Part shown: in pieces, positions 47,774 to 56,934 of the stretch
How positions within the stretch are numbered: the stretch's first letter is position 1
How the letters are laid out: the number at the start of each line of letters is the position of its first letter
Assembly (NCBI RefSeq): GCF_947172395.1
Contig: NC_069092.1
Span: 9,221,418 to 9,285,417 of the forward strand
Direction: 5' to 3'
Length of the DNA: 64,000 nt
Origin: Bicyclus anynana
Lineage: Eukaryota > Arthropoda > Insecta > Lepidoptera > Nymphalidae
The notes under the pieces: model-generated
What the model saw: the letters and a program-made list of their open reading frames with translations, nothing else
Told to the model about the DNA's origin: nothing
Database searches by the model: none
Program-made: the position numbers and the translations under genes

Positions 47774-48840
47774 TAAACTTTATTCAAATGTTTCAAAAAT
47801 GCTTCTTTAATTTTACTTGTGCTTTTAATGTCATTTGAGTTTCCTATAGTAACTAATGTATTAATTATTGCTGATAATATTTTTTTATTATTAATGATAT
47901 TTGAATAAGAAATATCTAAATTTTCTTGTGTGTCTTGTTTAGATTGGTGGAATTTTTGCTGTATTTGTTGAGGCTTCGGGAGAGTAGGAAAATTAACACT
48001 ATTAATTTCAATTACCTTAGCATAAGATTGTTTATTTTTTTCTAATCTCGCTGCCTTTATAGGGCAAGTTTTGGATATGGCTAAGTGAGCTCCACCACAA
48101 TTACTGCACTTCAATGTATCAGCCGTGCATGCTTTGTAGTGGTGTTCACCAGCACAGCGTGAACAGACCTGTATATTTTTGCATATTTTCCCATAGTGAT
48201 TAAATCTCATACACTTGAAACATTGCATTAGCGGAGGAATATATGTATAGACCTTATAACGCCAATTGTCTAAATATATATATTGTGGTAAAGTTGTTCC
48301 TGCAAAAATTACACTAATAGTTGACAAAGGAACAACATCGTCTACAACCTTTTTCATGAATCGTCTTACACCAATAATCTCACACTCTGAAGAAAGTTTA
48401 TTAAATAGTTCATGGTTACTGGACTCTTTAGGAATAAACCTGACAACCCCCACCCTCTCCACAGAAGATGCCGGGATGAAGGCACGAAGATTGTAAACTG
48501 TTAGGCATTCATGTTTGAGAAAATCATTGGCTGCTGTCGCTTGTTTGAATACTAACATTATTTTGTTAGCATTAATGCGCCTGCTCTCATAGATACCTTT
48601 TACTTGTTTAAAGTATTTGGACACAACTAATGGGTTTTTGTTCCCCAATTTAATTTCCGCCTCACTGCTTTCCACAAACACTGGGAATTCCGCGTTAGTG
48701 CTATTATCCGTGTAGGCTCTGCTATAACCTGCCTTTATATAGGGTTTGTATTTTACACTATCGTCCTCAGCAGACTTTTGAACTTTACGTTTTTTTCTGT
48801 CCAGCCTTTCGTGGGCATCGCCATCACTGTCTGACGGCAT
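47773..48840 (-). CDS. LINE ORF1: Gag-like protein with zinc knuckles
   Basis: This 355-residue ORF1 protein is expected to bind element RNA and form ribonucleoprotein particles. The N terminus is basic and charged (ERLDRKKRKVQKS). The middle resembles the usual ORF1 domain preceding the knuckles. Three CCHC-type knuckles follow at about 210-265 (CFKCMRFNHYGKIC, CSRCAGEHHYKAC, CSNCGGAHLAISKTC). It is intact, with the ATG at 48840. Confidence 0.88.
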   Translation of the reverse strand: MPSDSDGDAHERLDRKKRKVQKSAEDDSVKYKPYIKAGYSRAYTDNSTNAEFPVFVESSEAEIKLGNKNPLVVSKYFKQVKGIYESRRINANKIMLVFKQATAANDFLKHECLTVYNLRAFIPASSVERVGVVRFIPKESSNHELFNKLSSECEIIGVRRFMKKVVDDVVPLSTISVIFAGTTLPQYIYLDNWRYKVYTYIPPLMQCFKCMRFNHYGKICKNIQVCSRCAGEHHYKACTADTLKCSNCGGAHLAISKTCPIKAARLEKNKQSYAKVIEINSVNFPTLPKPQQIQQKFHQSKQDTQENLDISYSNIINNKKILSAIINTLVTIGNSNDIKSTSKIKEAFLKHLNKV

Positions 48841-48972
48841 TTTGCTGGATTTAATTTACATATGAACACTTTATTTCACACGTATATTACTAAAAAACTT
48901 TTAAATTAAAATTTTCAATTTTAAAAGCGCGCTTCTCGATTCCCGCCAAAAATCGAATCCTAAGGGTAAGAT

Positions 48973-49674
48973 GAGTTAGAAGATACCAAGCATGCATCTT
49001 TGAAGGTTTTTGATGCTTAAACACAGACTAATAATATGGCTTAGATCAAACAATGGGATATTAGGTCTATCATAAATTGTTTAGTGTAGGCAATGAACAT
49101 GTCGGGCAGGGAAGGTGAGTGTTTATGCATTCTGAAAGGATCCTTTAAACCTACTCACAAGTCCTGGAACCTGCTCGAGGTGTTTCCTCTACCACAAAAT
49201 AATGGTAGTTACAATCACTGTCGCTGCTACCCGACACCTCACAATAATTGTTTGTTCGAAGTAGGATGGTGTAGGTGACAAATCGTATCCAGTTTCATGT
49301 TTTTTTATTTGTTCCGAGTGCCTGGTGGCAGTTTTTTTTCACATAGTGACTATCGCGTAACCGTAAACGCGTACGCGTAAACTGTAAATTTGTAAGGAAT
49401 TGAAATAGTTGTGCAGTAGTGCCACTAGATGGCGCTGTTACAATTCCTTAGAAATTCGCGTTTACGGTTACGTTTTCGTTACATTATGAAAACATTGAAA
49501 AATGCCACTAGGCTCACCGTTTAAGTCTATGGCGAATATAGTGTATGTCATAATTAAAACAAAATATTACTTTGTAACTTTATTTCATTATATTATTAGT
49601 ATAACAATGTAAAAACCGTCACCGTCAAAGACAAAACACATTGAAGGACTAATAACCAATATTGCTTGTAGCTA
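48973..49674. other. Spacer between retrotransposon and amine oxidase 3' end
   Basis: No gene is visible. It contains a MITE (49319-49517) and, at 49584-49579, a minus-strand AATAAA that probably ends the amine oxidase transcript. The sequence continuing from the retrotransposon target ('gagttagaagataccaag') carries no recognised feature. Confidence 0.45.
49319..49517. repeat. Palindromic MITE with GTGCCTGGTGGCA ends
   Basis: 'gtgcctggtggcagtttttt' pairs with 'aaaaatgccactaggctcac'. Inside, 'cgcgtaaccgtaaacgc' faces 'gcgtttacggttacg', and 'aaggaattgaaatag' is followed by 'agatggcgctgtt.caattcctt'. A close copy is at 53000-53175. Confidence 0.7.
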
Positions 49675-52600
49675 TTATGTAGTAGGTAATAATCTCGAAG
49701 CTTCTCTATATCCGGACTCGCTTGCTCCGTGCACAGTAGAAAAATGAATTAAATCAGTTGCCTCTCCCGCAAACAACACCTTGGGGTTTCCTAAAGCATC
49801 AAGTAATGGCTCTCCTAAAATTGCGCGAGCATTGGGGTAGTCAGGTTTCAGGAGGTTGTCATACGTGTAGCTACCCCTTGTGAATGGATTAGAAAACCAC
49901 TGTGACCTACAAAATATAATTATATATTTTTTTATAAATTTTTAATAGTGTTTTGCATTCTATCAACATTTACAAGAATTCAAAAAAGGATAAATAAAAA
50001 AAAATAAAAATTATAACTGGGTAGCGGACTCTTGCGACTTCGTCCTCGTGAAATTGAGGTTTAAACTAATCTCGCGAGAATCATGGATGTTTTCGGGTTA
50101 ATAGTAGCTTAAATATTGCTCCGTAACCTAATCTAATTTTCAGTGAAAGTATCATTAGAATCGATTCAACCGTTCCGGTGTAAATAAGCAAGTTTTCAAA
50201 TTTTTTTAAACGTCTGCTCGTACGAGTACCTACCTATAGCTAGAGCTGGAGCTGTAGGATAGATGCAGTCTTTTTGTTATTTATATTAGTACTCGTATGG
50301 TTAACTCTGTAATTTCACTTGCTTAATATTGTACCTAATTAGGTAATTAATATTGTACCTAATAGGGCCAAATAATAAGGTTTTTTGGAGTTTACTCCTT
50401 AAGAATCGATTTTCATATATGTATAGCCCCCGGTATGAAAAAAATATGGGCAGTAAAATTCGATGAACAAATGACAGCGTTACGTTTTTGTGCGCAACCT
50501 ATTCTGCGCACCTTTCACCGTGCGCTGTCGCTTTTCAGGCGTAAGTATTGAGACGTACATAGTATATGCTGCGGGGCAACATACTATTTAGACGGTCGAT
50601 TTGAAAGAGTAAACTACATTCGTGCGTCGGAGCTGACACACACTTTTTTTTACCTTATCATATCGGTTGGTTCTGGTACAGTCACGTTTTTACCAAGAAA
50701 CTTTTTTAAAACTTCCATCATTTTAGTCCTTACTACATCTTCTGGTAATGTTTCTATCTGAAAGTTTTTATAAAAATTGCATAAGTGATCCTTTAGGATA
50801 ATCTAAAAACGAAAATATTAAACTTGAAAACACACCAATTTAGCGATATCTCCATTGGCCCAGAGACTCAACGAATTGTCACATCCCAATGGCTTACCCA
50901 CACTTTTTAATTGTAGTACCCACGGATTATCTTTATACACCTCTCGATCTTCGGAGGACCAAAACAGAATAAACTGTGTAACGTCAGGCCACCAAGCGTG
51001 TGGGAAAGAAAATATTGTTTTACCCACAACTCCGATGGTTAATTTGTCTATAACAGTTGCTTTTCTTTCGGGAAGAGGCGGTGAGAACATGGTCGAATGC
51101 CTAGAAATCCAAACATAAAATATTCAACTTTTTTTACGTGTATTTATATGGTAGGAATCTATATTTTTTATGTCAGGTTGTAATTGTAAAATTTACCTTT
51201 CTTTCAGCACTCCCAGAGATACAGTAACAATTACATTATTAGCCGTGTATACGGATCCATCTTTGCATAGCACTTCCACATCGCCAGTCGAATTTTTCGG
51301 CCACTTAATTAAAGTGACTTCTTTATTAAGCTTAATTTCTAATGATGGCCAGCCAGGTCCATTATTGTACGTATTCTGTTTACAAATAAGTAACTATTAA
51401 CGAATTAGATTCGAAGAATTATGTGTGGAAAACTCAGAGGCATTGCATACCTACAGTTGAACCAAATTAAAAAAAAAAAACAAACATCCAAACTTACTAA
51501 TAGTAACTCGAGAAATGTTTTATAGCCATATCGGTGCCAACTTATTTCTTGATTTCCTTCAAGCGCTTCATAATCCGAATCAGTTGTGACATCGTTCCAA
51601 TCACTGGACGCCTGATAACTATTGACGATGAAGTTTGCTAAATCTAAAAACTCGTCTATGAATTCTTGGTCATTCAAAACTTCGGGATGTTTCTTTTCAA
51701 GGTAATCCGTTAATCTGAAATTATATTGATCAAGTTAAAATTTACCTTTAATTCAAAAATTGATAAATTATTAAATTATTACTTTTTGGTAACGAAGTTT
51801 CCAAGTGGTTCAGGCTTATGCGACGGTGGGGCAACAGTCTCTAAAGAAAATGTCAAAAGTTCTTGAATTAATTCTTTGTTACCCTCATTGCCATCCGATT
51901 TGAATACTTTGAAATTTGAATCTTCAGGATATACCGATATGTTATTTTTTACGGCCGTCTCATAGACTCGGCTATGTTCTGAACCATGGATCCTGCGAAA
52001 AAGATAATAATTCTATTAAAATCTTTTAAAAATTAAAAAAAAATATTAATAATCCTACTAATATCATAGAAAACATATGTAAAAGTACAGAAGATTCACT
52101 CCGCAACCTCATTTAAATAAATAGCGACTCTCGCTACGGCACAATACGGCGCGATTCAGTTCGAACAAAATTATTAGCAAGCCGTTTTATTTACCTACAG
52201 TTTTCATTACTATTTTTATTGCTCAAATAACATTTGGGTTGTCTTCAAATAAAAAATACTTACTACTAGATTTAACGCGCGGCGATGTTCGCGTACCTTA
52301 TTAACAAAATAAAAAAGAAGTGCGTTCGTCATTGATTGGACTAACAATACATCAACACATAAATTTTTAAATATTCAGCCACATTACGTAATGCAAAAAA
52401 GTTTGAAATATTTTACACTGTTTGCCCTAGGTACTCTATAAGAAAAATGCCGAAGATATGCCTACAACATACGTTACTATGTATTTTGTATATGAAATTA
52501 AACTTCGTTAAGAATGATTGGTACGAGACTACGACTGTATGGGAACTAACTATTATACCATAATAATAATAAAATTAATATTTAACTACGTACTTGGACA

Positions 52601-54371
52601 TTAATAACATACCTAACATAAACAAGAAAATCGAAGTAATTATTCGGTAGATATTATTTAAGTGCCTACTTAAAATATTTTTTATGATGATGAAACAACC
52701 TTAAATATTCATAAGGGTAAAAAAGTAGATAGTTAAAGGAAAACTCGTGTAGGTATATCTTTTGTAAAACTTACCATTCGGCTCCAAGCTCTACAACTCC
52801 GTCGCCAAAGGGCACTGTTTTTATTCTACCACCAATTCTGTCTTCAGCTTCCAATGCAAGAACTCTTTTTCCAGCTTTAGCTAAAGTAGAAGCTGCTGTG
52901 GTCCCAGATGATCCGACACCTATGACTATAGTATCGTATGATTCACGTGTTTGGGGTCTGTACCAAAAATATGAACAAGTTAAATTAATGTTTTACAGCG
53001 TGCCTAGTGAGAATTTTTAAATGTTTTCACACTGTTACTATCGCGTTAACGTAAATGCGAATTTATAAGGAATTGAAATAGTTGCACAGTAGTGCTACTA
53101 GATGGCGCTGTTTCAATTCCTTAGAAATTCGCGTTTACGTTAACGTGATCGCCATATCAAACTGCCACTAGGCCCTCTGAAGTAAAATACTCCTTGAAGA
53201 CTAAAATTTTACTTGGTCGGTAATCTCTGAGATTTTTTTTATTTTTTACATGTTAGCCCTTGACTATCTCACCTGATTGTAAGTGATGATGCAATATACG
53301 ATGGAAGCGGGCTAACTTGTTAGGAGAAGGATGAAAATCGGTTTCTATACGACATCGTACCGGAACGCTAAATCCCCTGGTGGTACGTCTTTGCCGGTAG
53401 GGTGTTAACTAGCCACGGCCAAACCCTTTCACCAGCCAGACCTGGACCAATCATGAAAACCTCAATCTGCTTCTTCGAGTAGGTAGGTAGTTGAACTAAA
53501 ATGCTGTAACTAATAATATTTTTGGCTGCAATCTACCTTTCTTCCTCATCTTTATATACTTCTTCACTAGTGGCCCCGCGGTTTCACCCGCGTAGTTCAC
53601 GTTCGCGTTAGAAAATTTCTTTAAAAGTATAAATTAAGAACGCTGAAATATTTCTCTTTAATTGTCATAAACTAATTCTGTTTACGAGATAGGTACATGA
53701 TAATAATTATTAGATAGATAAGTAGGCACTGTTATTCAGACCTCTGAACTTATCATTACGAAACGCCATTAGTATACCTTTGATCTTATTTAATTATCGC
53801 TAGAAAACTGATTTACTTTATTGAAACACTAGCCTACGCCCGCGATTTCGTCTGCGGAAGTTTGACTCGCGCGTTGGCCAGTGCCTTAGACCATTAATAA
53901 CAGTGCACTCCCATCATAATGCGCGTTTTTAGGGTTCCGTAGTCCACAAGGAACCCTTATAGTTTCGTAATGTTTGCTGTCTGCGGTCTAGTGCAGAGCC
54001 TATTACTACTGGAAAGCAATAATTTAGCATGAGTAACTGAGTATGTAAATTAAAAATATTAAAATATTACAAAGTCGTAAAATAATATAGGTCTTGAAAA
54101 ATATTTTTTTTTAGTGTAGATAATAAACCTAAAAAAATAATGATCGTTTTGATTCTAGAGCGAGCAAATTATCTCAACATTGTATTTTAAAAGAGGGTGT
54201 GTACCTAGATATGTACTTAAATACGTATACAATTAATTAATCAGACATCACTCCTGTCACGATTTTACCTTGATAAGGTATATTAAGTAAATAAGTGCTA
54301 ACTTACACGTAGCAAGCGGCGTATTCCAAACTATAAACAAGAAAAAATAATTTTAGAAATCTTTTTTCCAT
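49675..54371 (-). CDS. Flavin-containing amine/polyamine oxidase, secreted
   Basis: This is a predicted FAD-dependent amine oxidase resembling spermine/polyamine oxidases; the substrate cannot be read from sequence. Eight exons (54371-54307, 52957-52775, 51992-51783, 51714-51498, 51375-51197, 51100-50836, 50757-50654, 49906-49675) give 484 residues. Residues 1 to about 20 are a signal-peptide-like segment (RFLKLFFLVYSLEYAAC). The dinucleotide-binding motif is VIGVGSSG (G35, G37, G40), followed by EAEDRIGGR and VVELGAEWIHG. The C-terminal FAD signature is LFAGEATDLIHFSTVHGA. No peroxisomal SKL end is present (it ends LLPTT), so secretion or vesicular location is more likely than the peroxisome. 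Confidence 0.9.
50020..50215 (-). mobile_element. Helitron-like fragment in amine oxidase intron
   Basis: 'tagcggactcttgcgacttcgtcctcgtgaaatt' is a decayed version of the common Helitron-like end. The body continues with the 'caaccgttccggtgtaaataa' landmark. It lies in the last intron. Confidence 0.45.
50388..50649 (+). repeat. Dispersed repeat of about 260 bp, copy 2
   Basis: It matches 31797-32077 along its length ('gcccccggtatgaaaaaaatatgggcag', 'tgcgcaacctattctgcgc'). It ends within a few bases of the donor site of amine oxidase exon 7 (exon end at 50654). Confidence 0.65.
53000..53175. repeat. Palindromic MITE with GTGCCTAGTG ends
   Basis: This is a second copy of the 49319 family in amine oxidase intron 1. 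The arms are 'gtgcctagtgagaattttt' and 'aactgccactaggccc'. The inner arms 'cgcgttaacgtaaatgcg' and 'cgcgtttacgttaacg' pair. Confidence 0.7.
53231..53472 (-). repeat. SINE-1 fragment, reverse orientation
   Basis: Landmarks are 'catgttagcccttgactatc', 'cgacatcgtaccggaacgc' and 'ccagacctggaccaatcatg'. The tRNA-like head is cut off. Two decayed Helitron-like ends follow at about 53566 and 53828. It is in amine oxidase intron 1. Confidence 0.65.
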
Positions 54372-54850
54372 GATTGTTTTTATAAATTACGTACACAACA
54401 GTAATAACTTGATTCGATAAACGACACGTGCGAATGAATAGGTGGCTATCGGTATAATGTGATTAGGGCGCGTTTAAATTTAATAATGAAATGAATGAAT
54501 GTCATTACCCAATTTACGAAAAATGTGGATAGAATATAATTTGTTGTTGTATAGTTTGTGTATCTTTACTAATATTATAAAGCTGAAGAGTTTATTTGTT
54601 TGATTGAAAGCGCTAATCTCAGGAACTACTGGTCCGATTTGAAAAATTCTTTCAGTGTTAGATAGCCCATTTATCGAGGAAGGCTATAGGCTATATATTA
54701 TTACGCTAAGACTCATAGAAGCGGATCACCAATGAAGAATGTCTCAAAATCGGGGGATTTTTCCTATTGAGAGAGCTTCCCTTGCGTGCGCTGCGTAAAC
54801 GGTTAAAGTTTTGCAAAAATTATGTATGGAAGTATTGTTCCCCTTTAAAA
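54372..54850. other. Amine oxidase upstream region with Helitron-like fragment
   Basis: The first 190 bp above the amine oxidase ATG probably hold its promoter; nothing specific is seen. 54565-54705 is a plus-orientation Helitron-like fragment ('ctaatattataaagctgaag' to 'ggctatatattatt'). Confidence 0.4.
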
Positions 54851-54853
54851 GTT

Positions 54854-55886
54854 CTAAAAAAAAATCCGTAACAGTATATGTCTATCTTTTATATCGAAGT
54901 CGGACACCAAAAATTTGTGTGTGTAATTGCATTTGAACAAATGTGGTAACTTTATAAACACTACTTTATCATGGCGTTTAACGCTGTGAGCTGTACGAAT
55001 GTAATTTGTTTCGCGTTCCATGCGCGTATTTCTATATAATAAAGCGTCCGGTGAGATAAGGGACTGCGAAACTCCGATATCTACTAAGAATCGGCCACTT
55101 AAATCTTTAATATATACATACGGCAAATCCTTTCCGCATAAATTTACGTGTACTACATTTCGTGGTTTGTCTCGTATCTGATTGAAAATTTTGCTTCAAA
55201 CAAGTTGTTAAGACCCTCGTAAAAGTTGGAGGTGTCTTCAGACTGATAGTTTAATTTATAAGAAGTTGGACCTGGGAGCGACGATGACGAAGACGATGGT
55301 CCGGTCTATTATAATTAGGAATTTTACTACTAAACTGTGAAGGTGGAGTACCTCTAAAAATAGTAGGTTTCTGTTATGGCTGTAACTGCTGTCTCGGTCT
55401 AAATATGTTACTAGCAGATGTTGTAATTTTTTGTTGTTCAGCGAATCGAGTGGTGGGATTTTTTAATTTTAATTCCTCCTGTCGTTCTTTCGAGGGTTTC
55501 GATTCTCTGAACGCGAGCACTTAAAGCTAAAATTGGTGAGAGCTAATGTAATAGAACATTGATCGCCATTTTTTCATGTTTTAATATCCAGCCTATCTTT
55601 TTTAATTGCATTAATTTGAACCTGAACAATTTGAATTTCATCCCGCATTTCTCCAAATCTTCTGATTAATGTTTTTTTAATGCTCTGCCACGAGTGAAAA
55701 TCTACACACTCCGAAAGCGCTTCAACGGCTTTTCCCGTTAATTTATTGCGAATTAAGCAAGCTATAGTTGGTTGATCCCTGTTTTCTACGAGATCCAACA
55801 CGCTTTCCACGCTTCTTATAAAGAATAATTCATTTTTAGTCTCAGTGAAAATTAATATATTAAAATTTGAACTTTTAATTAATTAG
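54854..55886 (-). pseudogene. Broken Ty3/Gypsy-like gag-protease remnant
   Basis: Two retroelement pieces lie in the expected order on the minus strand. The upstream piece (about 55886-55574) is Gag-like (VESVLDLVENRDQPTIACL, then a W-containing helix). The downstream piece (55126-54854) is a retropepsin-like fold with FLVDIGVSQSLI, where the usual catalytic DTG/DSG is DIG. Stops and frame changes separate them, and no reverse transcriptase or LTR is visible. It is a decayed, incomplete copy. Confidence 0.6.
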
Positions 55887-55899
55887 TTTCGTCTTTTAC

Positions 55900-56934
55900 G
55901 AAGTTGTTAGTTGGGAATATTATAAGGAAAATCGGGAGCAAACAAAGTTTGAGCTAAAACTTCATTTAAATATCGCATATTTTTTCAAATTTTCGAAACG
56001 TCAAAAACGCTGTCGACCATTTTGTGACGTCACTAACACACTTGATGTACTAAATGTTGAACTAAATTGTTAATTTATATTTTTGAGAAACAGTTGAAAT
56101 ATAGTCTGTGATGGCCGACCTACGTTTTGGCTCGTATTGTCAGAAACATATTTAAAAACTAAAACGTTCATGTAATTAAGTCTCGAAAAAATATGAAAAA
56201 AAAAATTTTAGTCTAGTAGAATGGTAATGAACTATTTAAGACCACTTAAAAAATGTGTCAACTAGCCTGTTATGTATTAGGTATGTAGCCTAAAATTACG
56301 AGTATAATAACAACAATTATTTTAATATTTTCACAATCATTTCAAAATTATATTAATATACTTAGGTATTTATTGGATGGGTCATAGGTAATCATCTAAT
56401 AATATTTTTGAACGTTACAAACCAAAAAAAAGAATCAATTCTTTTTAGAAATCGTTTTTATTACAAATTTGATAAAATTATAGTAGAAATACAGGTCGAG
56501 GCAGGTCCTTTCTTTTTAATGGACTAAGGCTAGACCACAATAAAAAAAAAATTATAGACATTTTATCTATGGCTCTTCCGTTTTCGTTTAGGATTTTTTA
56601 CGATGTCTACATTTGTCGCAAAAAGTAAATTAATACATAGATTTGTTTGTCGTCTGTGATTTGTGCTTTATTTGAGAGGTTATGTTGTTGTTTTGTTGCT
56701 ATTTTATTTGATTTTCCTAATTCCTATGAATAAATCATAATAATTGTCTAAATATAAACTATAGTTTGTATCAATACACAGTATTCTTACATATAAATCC
56801 CGCCTCAGTGATAAAGATAAACACATACATATGTGATACATTCGTGATTTAAAACTGTGAATGTGAAAAGTAATTACACTTCGATTCTCCTAGTAATTAT
56901 GTTTAATACTACTTAATATCTGAGCTAAGCAAGT
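55900..56934. promoter_or_regulatory. Spacer with presumed helicase C promoter
   Basis: No gene or confident repeat is seen. The sequence is AT-rich, with A runs near 56195 and 56545. The helicase C promoter should lie in the last few hundred bases before 56935, but no motif stands out. Confidence 0.3.

Larger units (their letters stand above)
43851..48972 (-). mobile_element. Full-length non-LTR retrotransposon with target duplication
   Basis: The element body spans about 43863-48960. It is flanked by a perfect 12-bp duplication, TAAGGGTAAGAT, at 43851-43862 and 48961-48972. A poly-A tail appears as a T run at 43862-43881. ORF1 and ORF2 are both open. A leader of about 120 bp precedes ORF1. 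Gag-type zinc knuckles, an APE-type endonuclease, reverse transcriptase and RNase H place it among the RNase H-bearing I/LOA-like LINEs; the exact clade needs a phylogeny. Intact frames and identical flanks suggest a recent insertion. Confidence 0.92.
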
